From positions 1-64,000 of the forward strand of contig NZ_CANNGO010000001.1 of assembly GCF_947504215.1 (NCBI RefSeq): a stretch of DNA of 64,000 bases. The letters run 5' to 3'. Below, piece by piece: positions 25,143 through 34,217 of the stretch. Position 1 is the stretch's first letter. Each line of letters starts with the position of its first letter. Source of the DNA: an uncultured Ruegeria sp. (lineage in GTDB: Bacteria; Pseudomonadota; Alphaproteobacteria; Rhodobacterales; Rhodobacteraceae). The notes under the pieces were generated by a model. The model made no database searches, had not been told where the DNA came from, and saw only the letters and a list, made by a program, of their open reading frames with translations. A program made the position numbers and the translations under genes.

Positions 25143-26459
25143 TCAGATCACAGACGTCAGCGCACGCGCCAATTTTTCGACCAGTTCTTCAACCTGTTGA
25201 TCCGCAATGATGAACGGCGGGGCCAAAAGAATATGATCCCCGTTCCTGCCGTCTCGGGTCCCTGACATAGGGTAACAAATCAACCCCTCGGCCATGGCAG
25301 CCTTTTTGATCTTTCCAGCGATCCCCAAGCCGGGATCGAACGGAGTTTTCGCCTCTCGGTCGGCGACCAACTCAATGCCTCGAAACAACCCTCGCCCCCG
25401 GATATCGCCGACATTCGCGTGCTGTCCGAAAGCGGCCTGCAACGCGGATTGCAATTGTTCTCCCATGACACCGGCGCGTGAGGGCAGATCGCGCGTTGTA
25501 AGTTCGGTCACAACCGCCAAAGCCGCCGCAGTCGCCACTGGATGGCCGATATACGTATGCCCATGCTGAAAGAACCCCGACCCATCCCGAATCGCGCCAT
25601 AAATCTGACCCGAGCACAGCATGGCGCCAATTGGTTGATACCCTGCCCCTAACCCTTTGGCGATACACAGAATGTCTGGTGCGATACCGTCGTGATCGCA
25701 GGCAAACAAATGCCCGGTTCGCCCCATGCCGCACATGACTTCGTCTAGGATCAACAGCACACCGTATTGATCACAGATTTCACGCACACGCTTGAAATAC
25801 CCCTCAACCGCCGGAACCGCGCCAAGTGTCGCCCCCACAACCGGTTCAGCCATGAAAGCCATAACCGTTTCGGGGCCCAACCGCAGGATTTCTTCCTCCA
25901 ACTCATCGGCAACGCGCTGGCCATACTCAAAACTGCTCTCACCGTCGGGCTTTTCGGCATATTCATAACACGGGGCAATATGCGTCATCTCGATCAACAT
26001 CGGGGCAAATTGCGCCCGCCGCCATGCGTTCCCGCCTGCCGACAAAGCCCCCAAAGTGTTTCCGTGATAGCTTTGGCGTCGGGCAATGACGTGGTGACGC
26101 GCGGGCTGACCGATTTCAAGGTAATACTGGCGCGCCAGCTTGATTGCCGCCTCAGTTGCCTCTGACCCTCCGGACACGAAATACACCCGATCCAGATCAC
26201 CCGGCGCGTGTTGGATCAACAGATCAGCCAGTGCTTCTGCCGGCTCAGAGGTCATGAAACCACTATGCGCAAATGCGATCTGTTCCACTTGTTTCTGAAC
26301 AGCTTCAATCACGGCCGGGTTGGAATGACCCAGACAAGACACAGCCGCGTCGCCACAGTCCAGATAGCGTTTGCCCTGCGTATCGATCAGATAACACCCA
26401 TCACTGCCTGCAGCGACCGGCAGTTCGGCTTTGGTATGCCTTGGAAAAACGTGGCTCAT
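25143..26459 (-). CDS. Class III aminotransferase (PLP-dependent)
   Basis: A 438-residue fold-type I aminotransferase. Features: FVSGGSEATEAAIKLARQY, RRQSYHGNTLGALS, LILDEVMCGMGRTG and the PLP lysine in DILCIAKGLGAGYQP. The family transfers amino groups from omega-amino acids, polyamines or similar donors to pyruvate or oxoglutarate. Its start overlaps the stop of the BKACE gene upstream (ATGA-type), so both form a two-gene operon. Together they suggest transamination to a beta-keto acid and its cleavage with acetyl-CoA. The actual substrate is unknown. Confidence 0.93.
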   Translation of the reverse strand: MSHVFPRHTKAELPVAAGSDGCYLIDTQGKRYLDCGDAAVSCLGHSNPAVIEAVQKQVEQIAFAHSGFMTSEPAEALADLLIQHAPGDLDRVYFVSGGSEATEAAIKLARQYYLEIGQPARHHVIARRQSYHGNTLGALSAGGNAWRRAQFAPMLIEMTHIAPCYEYAEKPDGESSFEYGQRVADELEEEILRLGPETVMAFMAEPVVGATLGAVPAVEGYFKRVREICDQYGVLLILDEVMCGMGRTGHLFACDHDGIAPDILCIAKGLGAGYQPIGAMLCSGQIYGAIRDGSGFFQHGHTYIGHPVATAAALAVVTELTTRDLPSRAGVMGEQLQSALQAAFGQHANVGDIRGRGLFRGIELVADREAKTPFDPGLGIAGKIKKAAMAEGLICYPMSGTRDGRNGDHILLAPPFIIADQQVEELVEKLARALTSVI

Positions 26460-27250
26460 ACTAGCGTCCTTTCAATCCTGGAGATCAGCGCTGCAACAGA
26501 CTCGGCGTTGTCGGCCCAGGGTCGACCGGTTGGATCGGTCAGGCTGTTTTCAAATCCTACGCGCACATCACCTCCACGCAAGGCGGCTTCTTGCAGACAA
26601 ACATGTTCTTGAGACCCAAAGGCGCACACCATCCATGGTTCTGCGTCCTGAGGGAAAAGATCGATATCTTCCGGGGCTGACACCTGACGGGTCGCATACC
26701 GACCCAACACAAACAAGCGATCAGCCTGCCCGGCCCGAACGATCTTGTTGGCTTTCCAATGCTCTAACAGCTTCGCATCCTCCGCATCGTACAGGATGTG
26801 CTGAACCCGAGTGCCCTGTTCCTTGCAAAGACCATAAACACGCTCGGCCAATTGGGGCGCGCGCGCGATTTCGCGCACCGAAATCGACGCCCATGTCGGT
26901 TGAACCTCCAGAAGGCAATCCAATTGTGCCTTAACGTCAAAGACACCCGCAGCCTCAGTCGAAATCTGCACATCCATGTCTGGAACGATCGAATGAAGCG
27001 CAGCAATCGTCTCGCGGTATCGCCCGGCGTCCAGCGAATGCTGCCCCTGATCATCCCGAACATGCAAATGCAAACCTTGCGCACCTGCGTCAAAGCACGC
27101 GCGTGCAACGTCTACGATCTGGTCGACGGAAACCGGAAGCTGAGGATGGCCCAGCCGGTCCAACCGCGCCCCGTTTGGGGCAACCATTACATAGGGCCTT
27201 TCAACGGACGCCCAGGAGCTGACTTCTTGTCGTCGAAGCGGATTTGACAT
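26456..27250 (-). CDS. BKACE (DUF849) beta-keto acid cleavage enzyme
   Basis: A 264-residue TIM-barrel enzyme of the BKACE/DUF849 family, which condenses a beta-keto acid with acetyl-CoA and splits it to a CoA ester and acetoacetate. It shows VMVAPNGARLDRLGHPQLPV, the zinc-binding LHLHVRDDQGQHSLD histidines and DVQISTEAAGVFD. It is shorter than typical BKACE (about 275-310). CAGGAGA lies 8 nt before ATG 27250; longer upstream frames would include the divergent promoter. It leads the operon with the aminotransferase and faces an RpiR regulator. Confidence 0.88.
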   Translation of the reverse strand: MSNPLRRQEVSSWASVERPYVMVAPNGARLDRLGHPQLPVSVDQIVDVARACFDAGAQGLHLHVRDDQGQHSLDAGRYRETIAALHSIVPDMDVQISTEAAGVFDVKAQLDCLLEVQPTWASISVREIARAPQLAERVYGLCKEQGTRVQHILYDAEDAKLLEHWKANKIVRAGQADRLFVLGRYATRQVSAPEDIDLFPQDAEPWMVCAFGSQEHVCLQEAALRGGDVRVGFENSLTDPTGRPWADNAESVAALISRIERTLV

Positions 27251-27314
27251 TGCTGGTTCTCCTGCCGCCCTTGTCATACAGCCACCTACCCGGCGTTTTC
27301 TATTTTCAAATTTC

Positions 27315-27328
27315 AAAACATATGTTTT
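27315..27328. promoter_or_regulatory. 14-bp palindrome in BKACE-rpiR divergent region
   Basis: AAAACATATGTTTT is a perfect palindrome 10 nt upstream of the RpiR-type start and 64 nt upstream of the BKACE start. It sits where a regulator could control both directions, and is a candidate RpiR operator. Confidence 0.5.
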
Positions 27329-27337
27329 TCTTTGGTA

Positions 27338-28237
27338 ATGACGAATACATCCATACAATTGGTCAAACTCTTACGTCGCAATATCGATCAATTTCCACCG
27401 CAGCTTCAAGCGGCGGCCAAGTACATTATCGATCACCCCGCGGATTTCGGCATCGACCCCATTCGGGTCACTGCAGAAAAGATCGGCGCCAGTTCGAACG
27501 TTTTGGTCCGGCTGGCCCAACGGCTGGGCTTTGACGGTTTTGATGCTCTCCGACAGCCATTCCGACAAGCGCTCGTCACCGACAAAGAGGACAGCCTGCA
27601 ACAGGATTGGTTGGCGGGCATGAGGTCAGCCGATCAACTAAGCCAAACTCAGGCATCCCTTGCTCAAAACGAGCTGAATGTGGTCACAAGATCGCTGCGC
27701 CTGATGGACCCCAAGAAGATCAGGCAAGCCACAGATTTCATTCTTGGTGCCCGCCGGTGTTTCGTCACGGCCACCCGCGCCAGCCATGCGTTGGCATACT
27801 ATTTTCACTATGTCGGTCGTATGGCCCATCCGGATCTACACCTAATCCCACGCCACATGGGATCGGCGATTGACGATCTGTTGGACGCAGACAAAAACGA
27901 TTGCCTGCTTGCCATGACCGTTCACCCCCATTCCGCGGATACAATCCGGTCGATGCGCTTTGCGCGGGACAAGGGCATGCGGATCATCCTGATCTCTGAC
28001 AGTGATCTCATCGCTCCCGGTATCAAACCCGATGTGACTTTTCAGATCAGCACCCGGTCAATGCATCACTTCTCCAGTTTTTCCGGGGCAATGGCGGTTC
28101 TGGAATGCCTGCTGGGCCATCTCTTCGCTGCGGGCGGGGATGCCGCGCGCCAGAGGGTCGAAGATTACGAAAAAGCCCGAGAAGACACCAACGCCTATTG
28201 GCAACCATCAAAACTTCCCAAACTGCGCAGGCCTTAA
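27338..28237 (+). CDS. RpiR/MurR-family transcriptional regulator
   Basis: A 299-residue regulator with an N-terminal RpiR helix-turn-helix (QAAAKYIIDHPADFG; VTAEKIGASSNVLVRLAQRLGFDGFDALR) and a C-terminal SIS sugar-isomerase-like domain (ATRASHALAYYFHYVGRMAHPD; MTVHPHSADTIRSMRFARDKG). SIS domains bind phosphosugars or related ligands. It is divergent from the BKACE/aminotransferase operon with 87 nt between starts and is the probable regulator of that operon. ATG 27338 is preferred over a TTG two codons earlier. No strong Shine-Dalgarno is visible. Confidence 0.92.
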   Translation: MTNTSIQLVKLLRRNIDQFPPQLQAAAKYIIDHPADFGIDPIRVTAEKIGASSNVLVRLAQRLGFDGFDALRQPFRQALVTDKEDSLQQDWLAGMRSADQLSQTQASLAQNELNVVTRSLRLMDPKKIRQATDFILGARRCFVTATRASHALAYYFHYVGRMAHPDLHLIPRHMGSAIDDLLDADKNDCLLAMTVHPHSADTIRSMRFARDKGMRIILISDSDLIAPGIKPDVTFQISTRSMHHFSSFSGAMAVLECLLGHLFAAGGDAARQRVEDYEKAREDTNAYWQPSKLPKLRRP

Positions 28238-28261
28238 AGCCCCGGTGTTTTGACCGGGGCT
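28238..28261 (+). terminator. Hairpin between rpiR-type gene and coxM
   Basis: AGCCCCGGT-GTTTTG-ACCGGGGCT is a perfect 9-bp stem immediately after the RpiR stop codon, between convergent genes. It lacks a U-tract, so it may act as a weak bidirectional terminator or transcript-end stabiliser. Confidence 0.5.
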
Positions 28262-28286
28262 CTAACCTACTTTCTGAGATTCGTAT

Positions 28287-29078
28287 TTAGATGGTCGCTT
28301 GTACGGCGCGTTTGGTCATGACCTTGACCAGATGTGCGCGGTAGTTTTTGCTACCGTGCAGATCGGCGATCATGTTGGCGGGGTTGATATTCAGATCCAT
28401 CAGCGCGTCTTCGCGGAACTCTTTGCTCAGCGCCTGTTCGGCCTCGGACCAGCGGAACACGCCGTCTTCGCTGGCGCCGGTGACAGCAACACGCACACCG
28501 TCTGCAAACCGGGCCAGGTACACACCCACCAGCGCAAAGCGTGATGCCGGTTGCAGGAATTTCTGATAGCTGGCCGCCTGCGGCACCGGGAACCGGACAC
28601 TGGTGATGATCTCACCCTCATCCAGCGCCGTGGTGAACATGCCCTGAAAGAAGTCATCTGCTGCGATCTGCCGGGTATTGGTGACAATCGTAGCCCCCGA
28701 TCCCAACGCGCCCGCAGGGTAACAGGCCGCGGGATCATTATTGGCGATCGAACCGCCAATGGTGCCGCGATTACGCACCGCCGGATCGCCAATCTGACCG
28801 GCCAGCGCTGCCAGCGCCGGATAGCTGCCAGCCGCATCAGCGGCCACCGCCGCATGGGTCGTCGCGCCGCCAATTGCGACCGAGCCATCATCCTCGACGC
28901 AGACCCCTTGCATCTCAGCAATACTGCTCAGGGACACCAGCGACGACGGGGCTGCCAAGCGCTGTTTCAGCGTCGGGATCAGGGTTTGCCCACCTCCCAG
29001 CGCCTGCGCATCTTCGCTCCCCAGTGCCGCAACCGCATCAGCAATGGTCGAGGGCTTCTCAAACTCGAAATTGTACAT
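28287..29078 (-). CDS. coxM: Molybdenum hydroxylase FAD subunit (CoxM type)
   Basis: The 263-residue medium subunit carries FAD and passes electrons from the [2Fe-2S] subunit to an acceptor. It has FEFEKPSTIADAV, the FAD-binding LGGGQTLIPTLKQRL and the second FAD motif VRNRGTIGGSIANNDPAAC. GGAAG lies 7 nt before ATG 29078. It is the last gene of the xdhC-MoCF-coxS-coxL-coxM run. A GC-rich repeat element separates it from coxL. Confidence 0.93.
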   Translation of the reverse strand: MYNFEFEKPSTIADAVAALGSEDAQALGGGQTLIPTLKQRLAAPSSLVSLSSIAEMQGVCVEDDGSVAIGGATTHAAVAADAAGSYPALAALAGQIGDPAVRNRGTIGGSIANNDPAACYPAGALGSGATIVTNTRQIAADDFFQGMFTTALDEGEIITSVRFPVPQAASYQKFLQPASRFALVGVYLARFADGVRVAVTGASEDGVFRWSEAEQALSKEFREDALMDLNINPANMIADLHGSKNYRAHLVKVMTKRAVQATI

Positions 29079-29111
29079 TTCGTCTTCCTTTCCAAAGAGC
29101 ACCCTTCCGCT

Positions 29112-29160
29112 CTTCATCTTTTTGGAAATACTCCGGGGGTCTGGGGGCGGCGCCCCCAGT
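29112..29160 (-). repeat. GC-rich palindromic intergenic repeat, copy 1
   Basis: On the minus strand a CTGGGGGC/GCCCCCAG hairpin is followed by ACCCCCGGAGTATTTC and AAAAAG-TGAAG. The same unit recurs at 52292-52338 on the plus strand. Both are in cox-gene spacers. It looks like a REP-type dispersed element. Confidence 0.75.
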
Positions 29161-29172
29161 CTTCCCCATAAC

Positions 29173-31533
29173 TCACCCGTTCATCGCCGCCCAGACACGC
29201 GACGGGCTAACCGGCATGTCGATATGATCGACCGCCTTGCCACCCGAGTTCAGCGCATCCAGAACCGCGTTGACCACAGCCGGTGGCGAGCCGATTGCAC
29301 CGGCCTCGCCACAACCCTTCACACCCAGCGGATTGTGGGTACAGGGCGTCTGGCTGGAATGGTCAACACCATAGAACGGCACGTCATCGGCACGCGGCAT
29401 CGCGTAATCCATGAAGGATGCGCTTAGCAGTTGGCCATTCTCGTCGTAGGCGCAGTTCTCAAGCAACGCCTGACCAATGCCCTGACCGATGCCACCATGC
29501 ACCTGACCGTCCACGATCATCGGATTGACGATATTGCCAAAGTCATCCGCCGCAGTGAACGCCTCGATGCTGACCTGCCCGGTCTCGGGGTCAACCTCGA
29601 CTTCACAGGCATAAGCGCCAGCCGGGAAGGTAAAGTTGGCCGGGTCGTAAAACGCGGTCTCTTCCAGCCCTGGCTCAACTTCCAGAGGGTAGTTATGCGG
29701 CACATAGGCCGTCAGGGTTACATCCCCCCAGGCCACCGATTTGTCGGTGCCGGCCACGCTGAACTGACCATCCTTCAGCTCGATATCCGCCTCGGAGGCC
29801 TCCAGCAGGTGGGCGGCGATCTTCTTGGCCTTGTCGATCACCTTCTCGGTCGCCTTGACCATGGCCGAGCCGCAAACAGCCAGGCTGCGCGACCCATAGG
29901 TGCCCATGCCAAACGGGATCTTCGAGGTGTCGCCATGTACGATCTCAACCATCGACTCGTCGATGCCGATCATGTCAGCCACAACCTGCGGGAACGCAGT
30001 CTCGTGCCCCTGCCCGTGGCTGTGTGCACCAACCATCACGCTGATTGATCCGGTGGCATTCACCCGAACGGTTGCGGCATCATAAAGACCCGCACGGGCC
30101 CCCAGCATGCCAACGATGTTCGACGGCGCAATGCCGCAAGCCTCGATATAGCAGTTGATGCCCAGACCACGCAGCTTGCCGTTGGCCTCACTGGCCGAAC
30201 GACGCGCGGCAAAGCCTGTCAGATCGGCAGCAGCTTCAAGCTTGTCCATGGTCCCGTTGTAGTCGCCGGTGTCGTAGGTCAGCGCGACCGGAGTGTCATA
30301 TGGGAATTGGGTTACAAAATTCTGTCGCCGCAATGCAATCGGATCGACACCCAACTCGCGCGCGGCCTTATCGACGACGCGCTCCAACTGATAGGTCGCC
30401 TCGGGGCGGCCTGCGCCGCGATAGGCATCCACCGGCACCGTATTGGTGAACATCGCCTTCACATTCACCTGAATGACCGGGGTCTTGTAATTACCCGCCA
30501 TCAGCGTGCCATGCAGCCAGGTCGGAACCGAGCTGGAGAAGGTCGACAGATAGGCACCCAGATTGGCGTAAGTGTTGGTACGCAGGCCGACAAAGTTGTT
30601 ATCCGCATCCAGAGCCAGTTCGATCTTACTGACATGATCGCGGCCATGGGCATCCGACATGAACGCCTCGGATCGGCTGGACGTCCATTTGACCGGGCGG
30701 TTGCAGGCCTTGGCGGCGAATGTGCAGAACGCCTCTTCGGCATAGTGGAAGATCTTGGTGCCAAAACCTCCGCCCACATCGGGCGCCACCACACGCACCT
30801 TATGTTCCGGCAGACCCAGCACAAAGGCGCACATCAGCAAGCGGATCACATGCGGGTTCTGCGAAGTGGTATAGAGCGTATAGTCCTCGGTCGCGCGGGC
30901 ATATTCCCCCACCGCCACACGGGGCTCCATCGGATTGGCGACAAGACGGTTGTTGACCAGATCCAGAGTTGTCACATGGGCCGCATTGGCGAACACCTCG
31001 TTAACCTTGGCGTCATCCGTCTCGCCCAGTTGCCAATCATAGCAAATGTTGTTCTTCAAATCGTCATGAACCAATGTCGCGCCATCCTGCGCAGCAGCCT
31101 TCATGTTCATGACCGCAGGCAGTTCCTCGATGTCCAAATCGATCGCCTCAGCGGCATCGCGCGCCTGTTCTAGGCTATCGGCCACTACGGCTGCGATGGG
31201 ATCGCCTACATGACGCACTTTACCCTGCGCCAGAATTGGGTGCGGCGGTTCCTGCATCGGCGCGCCGTGCTTGTCGGTGACCTCCCAACCGCAGGGCATA
31301 CCGCCCACGCCTTCGAAATCCTTGCCGGTGAAGACTTTGACGACACCGGGCATGCCCTCGGCCGCCGAAGTGTCCACTTTAGTGATCCGGCCATGTGCGA
31401 TGTCGGACCGCAGGAAATACACATGGGCTTGACCATATACGTTGATGTCGTCGGTGTAGTTGCCTGCTCCGGTCAGAAAGCGCACGTCCTCGCGCCGCTT
31501 GGAACTGGCTCCGATGCCACTGTCTTTGGGCAT
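29173..31533 (-). CDS. coxL: Form II CO-dehydrogenase-like molybdenum subunit (CoxL)
   Basis: The 786-residue large subunit holds the molybdopterin active site. The active-site loop reads AYRGAGR at residues 370-376, which marks form II (BMS) enzymes, not the AYxCSFR of true aerobic CO dehydrogenase, and it has no active-site cysteine. Catalytic Glu743 is present in GCGEAGAIG. CO oxidation is therefore unproven, and another substrate hydroxylated by a xanthine-oxidase-family enzyme is possible. ATG 31533 is preceded by GGAGGAG. Its neighbours are the CoxS and CoxM subunits. Confidence 0.93.
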   Translation of the reverse strand: MPKDSGIGASSKRREDVRFLTGAGNYTDDINVYGQAHVYFLRSDIAHGRITKVDTSAAEGMPGVVKVFTGKDFEGVGGMPCGWEVTDKHGAPMQEPPHPILAQGKVRHVGDPIAAVVADSLEQARDAAEAIDLDIEELPAVMNMKAAAQDGATLVHDDLKNNICYDWQLGETDDAKVNEVFANAAHVTTLDLVNNRLVANPMEPRVAVGEYARATEDYTLYTTSQNPHVIRLLMCAFVLGLPEHKVRVVAPDVGGGFGTKIFHYAEEAFCTFAAKACNRPVKWTSSRSEAFMSDAHGRDHVSKIELALDADNNFVGLRTNTYANLGAYLSTFSSSVPTWLHGTLMAGNYKTPVIQVNVKAMFTNTVPVDAYRGAGRPEATYQLERVVDKAARELGVDPIALRRQNFVTQFPYDTPVALTYDTGDYNGTMDKLEAAADLTGFAARRSASEANGKLRGLGINCYIEACGIAPSNIVGMLGARAGLYDAATVRVNATGSISVMVGAHSHGQGHETAFPQVVADMIGIDESMVEIVHGDTSKIPFGMGTYGSRSLAVCGSAMVKATEKVIDKAKKIAAHLLEASEADIELKDGQFSVAGTDKSVAWGDVTLTAYVPHNYPLEVEPGLEETAFYDPANFTFPAGAYACEVEVDPETGQVSIEAFTAADDFGNIVNPMIVDGQVHGGIGQGIGQALLENCAYDENGQLLSASFMDYAMPRADDVPFYGVDHSSQTPCTHNPLGVKGCGEAGAIGSPPAVVNAVLDALNSGGKAVDHIDMPVSPSRVWAAMNG

Positions 31534-31612
31534 TGCTTGTTCTCCTCCCATAAACGGATGCTATGCATCCTATGTCATCCCACGGGCGTCTCCCCTGACG
31601 CCCGCAGCGGCA

Positions 31613-32098
31613 TCATTCGGCAGCGATGCTGCTGACGTCCTGACCGGATGCGGCCATGATCGCTTTGACGATATTGTGATATCCGGTACAGCGGCACAGA
31701 TTGCCTTCCAGGTACTTGCGCACCTCTGCTTCGGTTGGGCGCGGATTGTCCTTCAGCAGCGCAGCCGCGCTCATCACCATGCCTGGCGTGCAAAAACCAC
31801 ACTGCAGGCCGTGATGATCTTGAAACGCCTGCTGGATCACATTCAAGGACCCATCTGCATTCGCCTGACCCTCAATCGTGCCAACATCAGCGCCATCCGC
31901 CTCAAGCGCCAGCATGTTGCAGGATTTAACCGCCTCACCATCCACGTGCACAACACACGCGCCGCATTGGGCCGTGTCACAACCGACATGCGTTCCGGTC
32001 AGTGACAAGTGATCACGCAGAAAGCTGGAAAGCAAAGTGCGGCCTTCGACGTCGCCGCTCACAGACTTACCGTTCACGGTCATAGAGACCTGTGTCAT
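31613..32098 (-). CDS. coxS: Molybdenum hydroxylase [2Fe-2S] subunit (CoxS)
   Basis: A 161-residue small subunit with two [2Fe-2S] clusters. The plant-ferredoxin-type cluster uses C40, C45, C48 and C60 ([11 protein letters not shown]); the second uses C100, C103, C135 and C137 ([15 protein letters not shown]). It moves electrons from the molybdenum site to FAD. It is upstream of coxL by 79 nt on the same strand. The GGAGGAAT Shine-Dalgarno lies immediately upstream of the ATG. Confidence 0.95.
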   Translation of the reverse strand: MTQVSMTVNGKSVSGDVEGRTLLSSFLRDHLSLTGTHVGCDTAQCGACVVHVDGEAVKSCNMLALEADGADVGTIEGQANADGSLNVIQQAFQDHHGLQCGFCTPGMVMSAAALLKDNPRPTEAEVRKYLEGNLCRCTGYHNIVKAIMAASGQDVSSIAAE

Positions 32099-32247
32099 AG
32101 ATTCCTCCCATTTTATATTTTTGCTTGTTTCGAGTTAAACACGGGAATTTTCGTTTGAGAACAAAAATCTTGTCGCAATACGCAAGACAAAAGTCGCAAA
32201 AGTTTCACGGGCAATCAACGCAAAGCCAGCGGTATACATCAGCCGCG

Positions 32248-33249
32248 TTACTTCTTCCGTTGTGCGCGCGGTTGCGGTCGGGTCGGGATTTCCTTGAGCA
32301 AACCGCCAACACCCATCCCGGCGATATCCGTTCCCGTCGTCTCAATTCCGCACGCGACCCGGGACAGAACCCAATCAGCGCCGTTCAATGCCGGAGACCG
32401 TGCACATCCCGGCAGTCCAATCACCGGACGTTTCCCAAGTGCGCCCAAAAACAGAAGGTTCCCAGGATCGACAGGCATGCCGAACCGATCTACCGCGCCC
32501 CCTGCGACGCGGACGGCCGCGGGCGCAACATCATCAAAATCCGAAGTAGCAGAGCCGGTCAGGATCAGCACCAATTGCCCATCTACGCCCGAGATCGCGG
32601 CCGCAAGCGCCTCAGTTTCATGCGGTACGATCTGGACATCACACAAATCCATGCCCAACGCCTCGACCCGCCCCCGGATCGCTGAAACGCCTTTCTCGTT
32701 TGGCGGGCCGCCGGGAATATCCGTGACAACCAAACCGGCGCTCTGATGCACCGGGCGGACAAGACGGATAACGTCCCGAGCCAAGTTCGCGGCACGCATT
32801 ACGTCTGCTCTGGGCACGGCGTAAGAAATAACTTTTATGGTCGCCACCATGCCCGCCGCGCCCATTTGCTGGTACTGCGGAACAGTTGCGACTGTGATCA
32901 TCGGATTGACCTGATTGAACTGCTCTAACGCTGCCACATCCAGCACGGCCACGCCGGGCCCATCCGCCAACAGGTTTACACGACCGGTGAACGCTTCGGT
33001 CACCCGAAGATTAGCAGATGCGGGGTCCGTCGCCAGCGCTTTTGCCAGGATACGTGCGGCTTCGTCCTCATGACAGTCGCCGGGCTCCAACCGGGCTACG
33101 ATGACCTCTTCGACGCCCGCTTTGGCCAGTTGAGCCACATGTTCAGGCAAAAGGGACAGGCCCTTGCGAAGCTTCCGGCCAGCGGCTGTTACAGAATGCG
33201 CCAGGATTGCGCCTTCGGATTGTGCAACCGGGATCGGTCCAAATTTCAT
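32248..33249 (-). CDS. Molybdopterin-binding protein (MoeA/MogA-like domain)
   Basis: A 333-residue protein with a molybdopterin-binding (MoCF_biosynth) domain in the C-terminal half: GLVVTDIPGGPPNEKGVSAI, LVLILTGSATSDFDD and RPVIGLPGCARSPALNGADW. The N-terminal half is not a nucleotidyltransferase. It overlaps xdhC by 4 nt and sits just upstream of coxS, so it probably inserts or handles the molybdenum cofactor of this hydroxylase. Related proteins are often mislabelled as isoprenoid kinases; nothing here supports that. Confidence 0.8.
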   Translation of the reverse strand: MKFGPIPVAQSEGAILAHSVTAAGRKLRKGLSLLPEHVAQLAKAGVEEVIVARLEPGDCHEDEAARILAKALATDPASANLRVTEAFTGRVNLLADGPGVAVLDVAALEQFNQVNPMITVATVPQYQQMGAAGMVATIKVISYAVPRADVMRAANLARDVIRLVRPVHQSAGLVVTDIPGGPPNEKGVSAIRGRVEALGMDLCDVQIVPHETEALAAAISGVDGQLVLILTGSATSDFDDVAPAAVRVAGGAVDRFGMPVDPGNLLFLGALGKRPVIGLPGCARSPALNGADWVLSRVACGIETTGTDIAGMGVGGLLKEIPTRPQPRAQRKK

Positions 33250-34217
33250 ACCCTTCCTCTCAGCACGGCGGTCATCTGCGCCAGGATCGCTACCGCGATT
33301 TCTGCAGGGTCCGATGCGCCGATATCCAGCCCAACCGGCCCATAAATCCGTGAAATCTGCGCGTCGGTGATGCCCGCATTCTGCATTCGTTCGACGCGTT
33401 TTGCATGGGTTCGCTTGGACCCCAGCGCACCAATGTAAAACACACCTGCCCGCAGCGCGGCTTGCAGCGCCGGGTCATCTAGTTTCGGATCGTGGGTCAG
33501 AAGAACGACGGCCGTGCGCGAATCCAATCCCAATTTGGCGACGGCCTCATCCGGCCAGTCCGTCAGGATCGTTTCGCCGGGGAACCGGTCGTCAGAGGCA
33601 AACGCCTCGCGCGGGTCAACGATGGCCGGATCATACCCCGCAATTCGCGCCATCGGCACCAAGGCCTGCGCGATGTGAACCGCCCCAACGACGATCAAAC
33701 GCAGCGGCGGGTTGTGCACGGCCACAAAAGTCCTGCCATCCTCTTCAAAACCAGAGCGATCCATGCGCAGCCTTTGGCTATAGCCAGTTCGGCGCAAAGC
33801 GCGGCGGCCGGTGTCAACATTGACCTCATAGGCCAGCGGTTCGCGTGCCGCCCGCGCCTCGACCAGTTCGGCCAGCATTGGTTCGGGCAAGACCTGACCA
33901 ATGGGCTCAACCAAAACCCGAATGGTCCCTCCGCAAGCAAGCCCGACAGCGAAGGCATCTTCGTCGCTTACGCCGAACTCAAGCAGGCGGGCTTCGCCCT
34001 CGTCGATAGCTTCCAGCGCTTCAACGATTACGGCGCCTTCTACACAGCCGCCCGACACAGACCCTTCGATCCGACCGTCTCCGCCAATGGCAAGTTGCGC
34101 GCCAACACGGCGCGGCGCACTGCCCCAGGTTTCAACAACGGTGGCAAGGGCGGCGCCGCGGCCACTGCGAAACCATTCCAGCGCTGTCTCTGGACTGTTG
34201 TCGAATCGATCCATCGA
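33246..34217 (-). CDS. XdhC/CoxF-family maturation protein
   Basis: A 323-residue member of the XdhC/CoxF family, which binds molybdenum cofactor and helps sulfurate and insert it into molybdenum hydroxylases. The N-terminal motif ALATVVETWGSAPRRVGAQL and GSVSGGCVEGAVI match the XdhC_CoxI domain; the C-terminal Rossmann-like XdhC_C domain has VVGAVHIAQALVPMA and FYIGALGSKRTHAKR. ATG 34217 is preceded by GGGAGGG. It is the first gene of the cox operon and overlaps the next by 4 nt. Upstream lies degenerate IS material. Confidence 0.92.
   Translation of the reverse strand, partial: SMDRFDNSPETALEWFRSGRGAALATVVETWGSAPRRVGAQLAIGGDGRIEGSVSGGCVEGAVIVEALEAIDEGEARLLEFGVSDEDAFAVGLACGGTIRVLVEPIGQVLPEPMLAELVEARAAREPLAYEVNVDTGRRALRRTGYSQRLRMDRSGFEEDGRTFVAVHNPPLRLIVVGAVHIAQALVPMARIAGYDPAIVDPREAFASDDRFPGETILTDWPDEAVAKLGLDSRTAVVLLTHDPKLDDPALQAALRAGVFYIGALGSKRTHAKRVERMQNAGITDAQISRIYGPVGLDIGASDPAEIAVAILAQMTAVLRGRV

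Noticed and set aside
30307..31173. 288-codon plus-strand frame opposite coxL
   Set aside because: An antisense shadow of coxL with no recognisable protein.
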